Shown here: in pieces, positions 1 to 8,891 of the stretch
Layout of the letters: each line of letters opens with the position of its first letter
Position numbering within the stretch: the stretch's first letter is position 1
Assembly (NCBI GenBank): GCA_000310025.1
Contig: FN648994.1
Coordinates: forward strand, 1-14,517
Source: Ectocarpus siliculosus
Lineage: Eukaryota > Sar > Phaeophyceae > Ectocarpales > Ectocarpaceae
Reading direction: 5' to 3'
DNA length: 14,517 bases
The notes under the pieces: model-generated
Databases searched by the model: none
The model's input: only the letters and a program-made list of their open reading frames with translations
Told to the model about the DNA's origin: nothing
Translations under genes and position numbers: made by a program

Positions 1-1291
1 GTAGTCTATCGTCCGACATTCTACTTACCTTGTACTGCCACTTCAACTTCTGCATGTCTCTCTTTGTTTTAAGAGAGTACATTCCCAATTCTGCTCTCAA
101 TACAGTGTTGCTCGTTGTACTTGAACATCCTAATATTTTCTTGGCCGCTGCCATCTGCACCGTTTCCAGCTGCTTGACGGCCTTTTCGTTACCTTCCCAT
201 ATCTCTCCTGCATACTCTAGCTTAGGTACAATCACATTCAAGAGAATACACCTCTTAATCCTAGTGTCTAGGTGTGGGTCCGTAAGGATCTCGTCCATCT
301 TGCCTATCTGAGCTTTACTCTTCCCAATCAACTTCGCTATGTGTGCGTCCCATGAGCACTCCTTCGAAATCTCTACTCCCAGGTACGTATACTTGTCTAC
401 TACCGGTAGTTCTTCCTCCCCCCATTTCCATTTGAATTGTACGGGATTTTTCTTATCTTCGTTACAGACCACTACTGCGCATTTTCCTACGTTCGCCGAC
501 AGTCTCCATTTTCGGGTGTATCCTACCGCCGCATCTATTTGTTCTTGCAACCCTTCTGGTGTTTCGGATACCCCCACGAAATCATCAGCAAACATCAGTC
601 CGGACACACTCTTTCCCTCTACTTGGACTCCCTGTCTTACTGCTTCAACCGCCCTTATCAAATCGTTGATGTAAATCTTAAAAAGAGTGGGTGACATCGT
701 ACAGCCCTGAGCGACTCCTTGGAGTATATCCACGTACTTCGAAATTTCCCCATCCAACATCACCGCACTTCTTGTGCATTCTGTCATCTTTTTCAACATC
801 CTCCACATTTTCCCCCGGATCCCGATGTCCCACATCTTTTTCCACAATCCATTGCGCCATGCGGTGTCGTAGGCTTTTTGTATATCGAGGAAGAAACAGT
901 ATGTCGTACGCCCGGCGTCTTTCCTACCTTGGATGATTTTACTCAACGTATATACATGGTCTACACAACTACGATCTGGTCTAAATCCAGCTTGTCCTTC
1001 GCTGATCTTTTGTTTCCCCTCCAACATGTCTCCCATTCTATTGTCTATCATCTTGCCAAACAGTTTCCCCACTGTGCTCAACAGGGTTATCCCTCTATAA
1101 TTCCCCGGGTCAGCTTTATCCCCCTTTTTGAACAGGTTCACGGAGGGGTGGGGGGGGGGGATTCGTTGGAGGGGACCTTGTTGCAAGTAGGCGTACATAC
1201 GTCCGTTGACTCGAGACGGCACGTCAAGTCGACTACTACGGGCTTGTCCTTCGAGAGTTCGAGGTGTGACCGGGGTTCGATGAACCTCGAT
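1..1291 (-). mobile_element. Non-LTR retrotransposon (LINE) reverse transcriptase, partial
   Basis: One minus-strand frame stays open from a stop at 1292-1294 to the left edge, about 430 codons, with no frameshift or stop inside. It reads as a LINE-type reverse transcriptase, which copies element RNA into DNA at a nicked target. Motifs in order: NLFKKGDKADPGNYRGITLL (near 1138-1079), EGQAGFRPDRSCVDHVY (near 1000-950), FLDIQKAYD (near 893), QGVAQGCTMSPTLFKIYIND (near 721-662), the catalytic FADDF (592-578), and the thumb-side YLGVEISKECSWDAHIAKL (near 390-330). No endonuclease domain is seen upstream. The frame before about 1140 is weak and crosses a G-run (plus-strand 1145-1160), so the 5' end is either truncated or slipped. 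The C-terminus, 3' UTR and tail lie outside the window. The intact frame suggests a fairly young copy. The clade (for example L1-like or RTE-like) cannot be settled here. Confidence 0.9.
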
Positions 1292-1432
1292 TCAACGGGC
1301 TGCCAGAGCCAGCCCACATTTCAAGCCTGGGTTGGCTGGATGCTGCCTGCTCTTGCTGCCTTGATCCACTGTCGCCTTCACAATTCGCCAAAAGACAAAC
1401 AGGCATAAGATATGGATTCATCTACTGCCAAT

Positions 1433-1505
1433 ACCCCGGTGGTCTAGTTGGTAGCCTCGTAACCTTCTAGAGGTCAGGTCAGGGGTTCGAATCCCGGCGT
1501 AGGCG
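1433..1505 (+). pseudogene. tRNA-like sequence (tRNA pseudogene or SINE head)
   Basis: This stretch has an A-box-like segment TGGTCTAGTTGG at 1440-1451 and a perfect B-box GGTTCGAATCC at 1484-1494, spaced as in a tRNA gene. A D-stem of GGT/GCC and a 7-base anticodon loop TTCTAGA (1465-1471) can be drawn, giving a nominal CTA anticodon. The acceptor ends pair badly (ACCCCGG against CGTAGGC) and the T-stem has mismatches, so a working tRNA is unlikely. A second A-box-like run, TGGCCAAGTGGATAGCGC, begins at 1547 without a B-box after it. A tRNA-derived SINE head or decayed tRNA fits best. It sits between the LINE fragment and the WW gene. Confidence 0.45.
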
Positions 1506-1561
1506 AGCTTTTCTTGCAAAGTGAGTTTTTCTCTCGCTTCCGCTCCTGGCCAAGTGGATAG

Positions 1562-1761
1562 CGCTAGTTCGTGTGTACACAGAGGGAGGGAAGAGAGTGC
1601 TGAACTCTTCTCGCATTAAAAATTGAAGGCGAAGTACCGCAGGAGGGGAGGGTAGAGAGAGGCTCTTCTGTGTGACCACGGGAAAAAAATACCACGAAGA
1701 GCCGAACCACTGGAATACGCGACCCCGCTCCCCCCCGCACAACCCCGAAAACCACGCCAAC
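1562..1761 (-). other. Unresolved 3' end of the WW gene
   Basis: After the donor CAG|GTTGGC at 1762/1761 the same frame would run on for 65 codons to a stop at 1566-1564. Alternatives are an intron ending at the pyrimidine-rich acceptor TCACACAG near 1675, whose exon reads into the antisense of the tRNA-like sequence, or a phase-0 acceptor CAG|CAC near 1603, or a long intron with final exons beyond the left edge and the LINE inside it. None of the possible C-termini shows a recognisable domain, so the true stop is left open. Confidence 0.4.
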
Positions 1762-1997
1762 CTGGTCCTTGACGGTCCTCTTAGGCGGGAATCTCCCCGC
1801 CTTTGCCTTTTCCTTCTCTTCAACTTGCTGCTGTGCCGCTTCCGCGGGCGGCGCCCCCCCCCCCACATTTTCCCACCCCGTCCCCCCTTGGTTCTGCTGG
1901 TGGAGGTGTTGGTTCTGCTGATGCTGCTGCTGTCGCACGGGAACAGCGTCCCTGGTTCCTGCTCCATGCATGCCACCTCCGTTTATTCCTCCGCGGC

Positions 1998-2030
<33 letters not shown>

Positions 2031-5000
2031 TTTGCCGTTGCAGCGCCTCTTGCTCCAGGCGGACATGCTCGGCTACCGCTTGGGATTGCATGGCATGCAA
2101 GGATTGCACCGGGTTGTTGTTGCTCGCGCCGGGGAGGTCGGCCGGTGCCCGTTGCTGCTGCTGCTGCTGCCGCCGCTGTTGCTGCTGCTGCTGCTGCCGC
2201 CGCTGTTGCTGCTGCTGCTGCGGCGGCTGCTTTGAGGCAGCGTTGAGACCTGCCTGTTGTCTCAATCGTGGCGTCATCGGGAGGCGGAGCGTTCACGGTC
2301 GGCGGTGGGGATCTAGTCGAATTCGGTGGATGGTCAATGGCGGGAACGGGGTGCTAGCTACAATGGCAGCCGTGGGTGACCCGTTGGCCACACGCCCCTG
2401 CTACAACACAGGGCACCGTTCCAAAAATACTCCTGAAAAGAGACGGCATAGACACCCGGGTATTCTTGCACTCCCATGCTACATTTTGCATTAAATACCT
2501 CCTGCCACATTTCGCACAAAATCCTTGCTCGTAGATAATTAGTTCCCTTCCTCAGGGATAGAGGGCCCTCGTTCACCCTCGTTCCGAGACACCAAGGTCA
2601 ACACTTGCGCCCTCTAACCTGTAGGTGGGAGCGGTTGGCAGCCTGAACAGGGTCTATCACGTGTCCCGCTTGCCGCGGCTGGGAATTTCCTTGCGGCGGC
2701 GCCCCCCAACCCGAAGCTCCACCGGCTTGAACTACCGCCGCCATGCTGCCCCCCCCGCCCACCTGCTGCTGCTGCTGCTGCTGCTGTATTTGGTTCGGCG
2801 TCTGGGCGACCGGTTGCCCGTGCTGCCACGAGTTACTCGAAGAACCGCTCTCGCTGAGGCCCGGCGGCCCGCCGCCGCTCCCTGACCCCCCCGCCGATAC
2901 ATCGGCGGGGACCCCTCCCCACGAGGAGGAGGAGGAGGAGGACGGCGGCGGCGCCTCGCCTGGCAAGGAACCCAAGCTGCCTCCGCCGCCGACAGCGGCG
3001 CCGGTGCCGCCGACCGCCGCGGCCGTTGGCTGCTGCTTGATCCAGTCCAGCTGCTGCTGGTACCCGGGCGTGTCCGAGGCAGCCTCTGGGCCGCCGCCGG
3101 CAAGCTCGCCGAACCGGCTGCCGGCAATACCGTCTCCCAGAGGCTGGACATCCAGAGACTTCGCGCCGAGCATAGTGGCGGGCGAGTTCATGAACGCCGA
3201 TGATGACGATGCTGCTGCTGCCGGCGCCGCTGCCGGCGCCGCCAACGGCTGGTACGGAGGGAACCCCTGCTGCTGCTGCTGCAGTTCCCATGCCCCCTGA
3301 GACTGTTGCTGCTGCAGCTGTTGCTGCTGCTGCTGCTGCTGGTGAGGATCATCCCAAGTCTAGGGAGTGGGGCGGAACATAAATCAAAATCGCCCACGTT
3401 GTATAAACATTAAGGTGAACGAGGGGGGGAGGGTGAGGGGTTACATGCCGGCGGGGGGTGGATAAGGCTCCTCTCCCGGGTTTAAAAAAACTGGCCAACC
3501 TCGGGGCACGAGGAACACACGCTCTCCCAAAATAGGGCGAGACGTAACACCCTTCCGTAGGGCTTCCGCACCACAATTCGCACATACAAGCGCCGCTAAA
3601 TGCGCGCTGCAGAACCAACGTCAAGAATGATAACTACTGGAACAACAACGTCTCCGATCGACTGCATGTTCTATTCTAGCCCAGGGATGGGGAGGGGGGG
3701 GGTGCTTTCAAGTTTCCTCCATGAGGGCGCATTGGCACCGTACACGTTCACAACGCGAGCGGGAATCCAAGGTTGCCAAACCCCATGCTTTTGCCCGTCG
3801 CGACGTTGATCCGTACTGAACACAATCACTACTACGCGCAGGCAAGAGGAGAAAGGTATCACACGCTGCACACGTCCGCGATCGGTGGTGCACCCGCTAC
3901 AAACGACACAGCAGTAGCAAGAGGCCCGTCGGACCCAGCTCGCCCACAGTCGCGGCACCGTAGACGTACTCTCTACTGCTTTTGCTGCAGTACATGTTTC
4001 GGCACGCACGCACCCACACACCTACACGAGGACGTATCGCTCGCTCACCGTCTGGTTCAGCTTGGCGTTGTGCCAGTAGGCCCTGTTGCCGTTCTCCTTG
4101 GACGTGTACATGACCCACTCCCCCTGCTCCGACGGCGCCACGACCGTCTGCACCGGGGAGCGGGAGACACCACCACCGCCGACACCCCCCTCCCCCGACA
4201 CCGCCTTCATCGTCGACGCGGCGGCGGCGCGCGTTCATGTCCTGCACACCGCGACCGTCCGCGGTCGCGCCTCCCTCTCCGAATAGCCGGCCGCTGTCGG
4301 GACCGGGGCCGACAGGGTACCCGCTGCCGCCGCCGCCGCCGCCGCCGCCCCCGAGGGAGAACTGGGGCTCCGGCTGAGCCCTGCCGCCCCCTCCCGGCAT
4401 GCCGCTCAGCGGGCCAACGTTAGCAGAACCGGGGGGATTCGACGTGGAGGATGGCGAAAAGGGCATGCTACCACCGTCACTTCCGTACACCCCCCCCAAC
4501 CTGCCGCTCCCACCGCCACCGTCGCCTGGAGGGACTTGATCACCGACGGTAACGCCGCCGGCCGGCATGGTCATGGACGGTTGCTGCGCATCGGGGCGAA
4601 GCGGAATGCTGTTGCTGTTGTTGCCGCTGCTGCTGTTGTTGTTCATGCCTATCAAGCCCACCTCCGAAAGCGGTCCTCCGCCGCCCGGGTTTCCAAGGTC
4701 ACCGAAGGGATGTTGCTGGGGTTGCTGAAACATGAAACCGCCGGGCTGCGGGTTGAAGCGCTGCTGCTGCGGCTGGGCCATGTGGAACTGGTGCAATGGG
4801 ACAGAAAACCGTGGAGGCGGGGGATAAGGAGAGAGCGGCGTGGGCGAGACAAACGTGGGATCTCGTGGACACCGGTCACGGAGGTGGCGCAGCAGAGCGT
4901 TCAACATACGGTAGAATTTCGCTTCACGATGGAGCCTAGCAGCAGCAAGCCCACGTTGCGTGCGTAAACGCTGTGTCCTGTTCGGGACGAACAGGGGCTT

Positions 5001-6867
5001 CACGCCACCAAGCAAAAAAAACATACTGCAGCAGCAGGCCTGCGTCCTAAACAGACCTCACGGACTGGTTCAAACATCGCAAACGTTTGTGCAACACAAG
5101 CAGATAAAAAAAGCATGGGCTGCGCACGTGCACGCACACGATGTGGTACGGGCCCACCAGAGCCTCGACGGACAAAACAAAGCTGTCGGGGCATGGCTCT
5201 ATGTTGAAATCGACCACCGGCAACTTGCCGGTCCCCAACCATGTATACCTGCTGGCTATCGAGGTGCTGCTGCTGATAGTTCGACAACGACGGCTGGCCG
5301 ACACCGCCGCCGTCAAGCGTGAGCCCTCCGAGCCCGGACTGCAGGGACGATGACGTGCCTCCCATGTCGACGCCGGGAGGGGGAACGCCCAGCGCTCCGG
5401 CCACAGTAGGAATGGGGCTGTTGACAATGCCGTCAACGTCGCACCACCTGCCAGCCTGCGTACGCGGGAAAAGGGGAAAAAGGCGTAGCGGTACCGCCGT
5501 GAGCGGGTGCTGTAGTTTAGCAATCCATCGGTGCGAGATGCATACTCGATGTCTTTCCGCCCTCTTAGAATGCGGGGCACAGGCTTGACATACGAGATTC
5601 TTGGTCAAATCGCGAGGGGAAAAACAGTCAACAAATAACAGCAGCAGGTAGCGGAAACTCGCTCAAATCCGGCCTTCTCATCACAAACCTTACTTTGAAT
5701 CTGTGCTCTTGTGATCTACTCTGTATGTATCTGCCATGGCCGTGACAACCTTCAACTTTGTAATCCAAATCTATCTCCCTTAACCCTCCCAGTACCTCCG
5801 CAAAAAGAAATGTTGCAAATTTGTTTGTCGGCCATTGGTCGAGGGGCTTACAAGTCCCTCCAAGAATCGGAGCTCCTTGCCAGACAAAGGGTGACTTGGC
5901 TTCAGTATGAAAAGTGTCCCCACGTGTTTTGGGGACACTTTTCATACTGAAGCCAAGTCAACAATTTTTCCAGTACCAGGCGATATACAGAAGTTTCACG
6001 ACCTAGGGGGCACGCGGGTTGGGAGATGTGTACAGCAAGTCAGAGGCCCAGGAGAGGCATCACACAGCATATCACATAGCGTACCTCCTCAGCCAAGCAT
6101 GATAGACCAAGGCTTCTCACGTGTGTTGCACACAGCGGAGCCTAGGGTGACTACAGCAGTGCAGTAAATAGACATCAGAGTGCTGTGTCCCCAAAGTGTC
6201 CCCATTTGGGCTTCCAGTACACTAGGAGGGTTAAAACCGTCGCAGCCTACCGCACGACATGCCACCGTGGTTGTGACAACATATCGACCAAAGACGCCCG
6301 GGGACCACAATTGCTCCGCCACCCCCGGAACAGCGACGGAACGATCGTCCAACACGCACCTGATCAAGGGGAGGCTCGATGTCGCCGGCTCCACCGGCAA
6401 GCCCACCCGCTCCTACTACCGAGTCGCCGATGTCATCCCTTGCTCCTCCACCAGCCCACGGGGCCATGGTCGGACCCTCTCCGTTCAGCATGTCGCTGCC
6501 GGAGGGCATGAAGAGGCCACCTGCTGGCTGCCCAAGGGCGCCTCCGGATTCCATGCCGTCGTTGTTGCCTGCAGCCAGCTGCTGCGGCTGCTGCTGCTGT
6601 GCAAAGTTGGCCCGTTGCTTCTTGCGGTGCTCTTGCAGAAAATGGCGGATCTGGCGGTGGTATCGGTCGCCGTTCTTGTCCTGGTCGTACTTCTTCTGGA
6701 TTTGGATCGCGGACTCGGGAGCGCCCGGGTGGTTCATCACCTGCATGAACTCCTGCACGTCTCGGTCGTTGGAATCGCCGCCGTCCCTGTTTTGCCTGCC
6801 CCCGCCACCAGGGCCGCCGCCTCCGCCACCACCATTACCACGGCGGTGCCTGTTGCCTTTTCGGCGA

Positions 6868-6929
<62 letters not shown>

Positions 6930-7645
6930 ACCACCACCGCCGCCGCCACCACCACCATTACCAGAGTTTCTTTCTACTCGGCCACCTCCACCTCCCCCCT
7001 GCCCGGAGGCATCCTGCTGTTGTTGCTGCCCCCCATGGTGCTGCTGCGGCGCGCCGCGTGGCGAGAACGAGGGAAACGGTTTGTCGATCAACAACATGGC
7101 CTCGTGTGTCGCATGACGCTGTTAACGCGAGTAGCTCGTGCCGCGTTTTCGGCAAGCGACTGAGCTTCCATCCCCACCAGCCCATGTGCAAACCCATGCG
7201 TACAAGTTTTCGTTAGGAAAGGAGGCAGCGTCTTTAGATTGGACCATGGTTGTACATGTTTCATGCCTGCGGCTCCTCTCCATTTCAAAACTCGAAACAG
7301 CTGGCATGATCCCCGTTCCTCTTACACGAGCAAAGCGAGGGAGAGAACATGCTAATAGTGCAATCTAGAGAGACTATTGCCGAATTTCAATGCACTCTGG
7401 ACAGCAGTATTCAAATGCACTCATGGACAAACCATAGAGATTGATTCGGTGTTGAACATCACGTTGGCCGTAGCCACTGGCCATGGGCCCAGCAGGTGAA
7501 GAGGCCTCTTTCATACCTCTCCTCCTCCTCCACCCTTGTTGTTTCTTTTCTTTCTGCTCCCTCCTCCTCGTTTTCCGCCTGAACCACTGCTGCCAACACC
7601 GGACCCTTCGCCGTGCCCACCTCCTCCACGACTTGGTGCTGACAT
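1762..7645 (-). CDS. Gln/Gly-rich WW-domain protein, six exons seen
   Basis: Exons on the minus strand: 7645-7517 (ATG start, MSAPSRGGGGHGEGSG...), 7118-6360, 5455-5249, 4787-4049, 3359-2619, 2253-1762. Every junction is phase 0 with donors such as GAG|GTATGA, CAG|GTATAC and ACG|GTGAGC, and the frame is open throughout except for one base in exon 4. The product has at least about 1,020 residues: a basic Gly-rich N-terminus, a 30-Gly tract, a charged helical stretch (DVQEFMQVMNHPGAPES... HFLQEHRKKQRA), a central WW domain, many poly-Gln runs, and a possible coiled coil (AVAEHVRLEQEALQRQR) near the end. WW domains bind proline-rich ligands. The low-complexity Gln/Gly/RGG-like make-up fits a nuclear transcription, RNA-processing or condensate protein, but that role is inference. 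No family name is recognised. The upstream initiation site and the 3' end are uncertain. Confidence 0.75.
1999..2028 (-). repeat. (CAG)10 tract coding poly-Gln
   Basis: Ten uninterrupted CTG units on the plus strand are read as ten CAG Gln codons in exon 6 of the WW gene. They follow a predicted coiled-coil segment. Pure CAG repeats of this kind are prone to length change. Confidence 0.9.
2151..2228 (-). repeat. Interrupted CAG array with a higher-order unit
   Basis: Runs of CAG/CAA are separated by CGG-CGG-type Arg pairs, so the protein reads as Gln blocks split by Arg-Arg. The plus-strand block of CTG units followed by ccgccgctgtt occurs twice in succession, so the array grew by duplication of a unit of about 27-30 bp as well as by single codons. 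Confidence 0.8.
2763..2786 (-). repeat. (CAG)8 tract coding poly-Gln
   Basis: Eight perfect CTG units on the plus strand are read as eight Gln near the 3' end of exon 5 of the WW gene, followed by Val and a Gly run. Confidence 0.9.
3267..3341 (-). repeat. CAG/CAA tracts directly after the WW domain
   Basis: Two mixed CAG/CAA/CTG blocks (3267-3281 and 3303-3341) encode Gln-rich stretches starting just after the TWDDP end of the WW domain, separated by SQGAWE. A few Leu and CAA codons interrupt the longer block. Confidence 0.85.
3345..4120 (-). other. WW domain, split by a 689-bp intron
   Basis: The first half is at the end of exon 4: GEWVMYTSKENGN, then RAYWHNAKLNQT ending at 4049. The donor is ACG|GTGAGC. 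The second half opens exon 5 at 3359 with TWDDP, after acceptor CCTAG. Joined in phase 0 they give the WW pattern: first Trp, central aromatic pair Tyr-Trp, Asn, and the closing T-W-x-x-P. The spacing between the two signature Trp residues is 24 residues, slightly longer than usual, because of an extended first loop. This is the only recognisable domain in the gene and it also confirms the splice junction. Confidence 0.85.
5780..6234. mobile_element. piggyBac-like non-autonomous element (MITE)
   Basis: TTAA at 5780-5783 and TTAA at 6231-6234 flank a 447-bp segment. Its ends are inverted repeats beginning CCCTCC: left CCCTCCCAGTAC, right (reverse complement) CCCTCCTAGTGTAC. TTAA target duplication and CCYT ends are the signature of the piggyBac superfamily. 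No transposase frame is present, so it would be non-autonomous. Inside are a 69-nt near-perfect palindrome (5892-5960) and repeated GTGTCCCCA motifs (5914-5922, its inverse 5930-5938, 6185-6193, 6196-6204). It lies wholly within the 904-bp second intron of the WW gene, so splicing would remove it. The inverted repeats are short, so this stays a probable call. Confidence 0.6.
5892..5960. repeat. Perfect 31-bp-arm palindrome (hairpin)
   Basis: The arm 5892-5922, starting TGACTTGGCTTCAG and ending GTGTCCCCA, is exactly complementary to 5930-5960. Only seven bases (CGTGTTT) lie between. The loop edge forms CACGTG. Transcribed as part of the WW pre-mRNA it would make a long, fully paired hairpin. 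It is the internal palindrome of the TTAA-flanked element. Confidence 0.95.
6867..6956 (-). repeat. Imperfect GGN microsatellite coding 30 Gly
   Basis: Thirty consecutive GGT/GGC codons are read in exon 2 of the WW gene, seen as ccN units on the plus strand. The mixture of third bases shows an old or selected tract, not a fresh expansion. It is followed by a basic stretch (RRKGNRHRRGN) and a second Gly run. Confidence 0.9.
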
Positions 7646-8653
7646 AACGCCTCTGCTCCTCTCGATGGTCGGCTGCTCTCGGCGGCAGCGGAGCCTGCCT
7701 GGTGCTGGGTGCCCTTGCTGGGGGGGGCGCGGAAAGATATGTGCCGGCGGAGGTACCCTGGGGGGCCGGCGGCCTTCTCATTTTCGTGGAGCACACGACG
7801 ATGGATTCACGAGACCTTTGCACATGTTTCACCCGGTGCGATTAGCGCCTGGGTTGTAGATGGGACGAACACGCACACACACTGCTGTTGTTGCGAGAAT
7901 CAATAGAACTACGGGTAGGCCATAAACTATTATTTACCACACGTACGAAGTATGAGGGTTGCATTCTGGTGGACTTCTGTCGATACGGGTCGAAACGAAT
8001 CATGAGTTCGTATTTGAATCTACCGCTTTCGTTGTTGTCTACAAATGATTGGTCTACAGCAGTGGGGGGGTGTATTGTACACAGAGTGAGTAGTCTAGAC
8101 TTCTCGTCACTACATTTTGCGTGCGATCTCCTGATCTCACGCGCATGCCAATGTTTTGCGTACAGATTGCCTTCACCTATACTGTGTATCGACTTCTGAG
8201 GGGTCGACAACCGTGGTAGTTTTTTTGTTAATTTCGCCCCATTCTGCGGTCGAGAAGGACTCAAGAGCAGGGAGCAACGGCTTGCTCACTACATATACAT
8301 CAAGAACGACATAAACCTTGACCAATCTCTCCTGGTGTGACGAAGACGATGTGTTGAGCAAACAAGAGGGTGTGTTGTGTCGAGAAAAATACCCCAGTCG
8401 GTGAACGTGTACCAAGTATGCGAGTTGCGCGTTTGTTCATTGACAGGGTTGTGTGGGTACATATCGACAGGTTCGAAGATCTGTGTTCCAATCACGAAGT
8501 GCGTGCAGTAGCATTCATCACTAGCAGCAGGCCTTGCGTTCACCCTTTATGCAGTAGAGAGCCCAGGAGGAGTACATCATAAACAACCCAAAATAGAAAG
8601 AGTCACAAACAGAACTTCAGAGGCAACTAAACAACGAATCGACCCTCAAGACG

Positions 8654-8690
8654 TCGATTGTAATCTTTAGATCTTTAGAAGCACAATCGA
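8654..8690. repeat. Short inverted repeat with internal direct repeat
   Basis: The arms TCGATTGT (8654-8661) and ACAATCGA (8683-8690) are complementary. The 21-base spacer contains atctttag twice in tandem. It lies in the 3' flank of the RCC1-type gene; its role is unknown and it may be chance. Confidence 0.5.
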
Positions 8691-8787
8691 TCAACGCGAG
8701 GAGAGTAGGATGATTCTCCCGCGGATGAAAACTCTACCCAGTTTTGAGTCCAGGGCTCGTGCAGTGTGGCGAAAGATCACCAGTCCA

Positions 8788-8793
8788 TTTATT
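8788..8793 (-). promoter_or_regulatory. Candidate poly(A) signal AATAAA
   Basis: AATAAA on the minus strand lies about 100 bases after the stop codon of the RCC1-type gene. The hexamer is the animal-type signal. Its use in this lineage is not certain. Confidence 0.35.
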
Positions 8794-8891
8794 GACGAGC
8801 TGCAGACGGCAGCAATTTCTCGCGCTTGCCGATCGGAGATGGCAAGGGGGGCGTACGGGAGGCAGATCCCTCCCATTCTTCAGCGCCGCTT

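Larger units (their letters stand above)
7646..8891. other. Intergenic region between RCC1-type gene and WW gene
   Basis: This stretch holds the 3' flank of the RCC1-type gene and the 5' flank of the WW gene, both on the minus strand. Open frames here (for example minus 7842-8264) have no recognisable domain, no convincing splice partner and mixed composition. A CA-rich run (cgcacacacac) lies near 7870. I see no RNA gene or transposon ends. Confidence 0.5.

Noticed and set aside
30-936. Several plus-strand frames in the left 1 kb
   Set aside because: They are antisense shadows of the reverse transcriptase, which shows all expected motifs in order on the minus strand.
1672-2494. Plus-strand open frames rich in Leu, Ala or Cys
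   Set aside because: They are the antisense readings of CAG-coded poly-Gln tracts (CTG, TGC, GCT frames). The minus-strand frame has matching splice sites and a domain-bearing continuation.
4788-5024. N-terminal extension of the exon-4 frame as a separate start
   Set aside because: A strong pyrimidine tract and acceptor CACCAG lies at 4788, and the exon after it joins in phase 0 to 5249. The upstream residues look intronic.
5907-6167. Plus and minus frames that begin with the same MKSVP... peptide around 5907-5945
   Set aside because: The identical starts are produced by the perfect palindrome being read from both strands; they are not two related genes.
6737-6958. Val/Ala-rich minus frame and Pro-rich plus frame over the GGN tract
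   Set aside because: They are alternative frames of the Gly microsatellite. Only the Gly frame continues into exons with phase-matched junctions.
7842-8264. 140-codon minus-strand open frame in the intergenic region
   Set aside because: It has no recognisable domain, mixed composition unlike the neighbouring genes and no splice context that links it to either neighbour.
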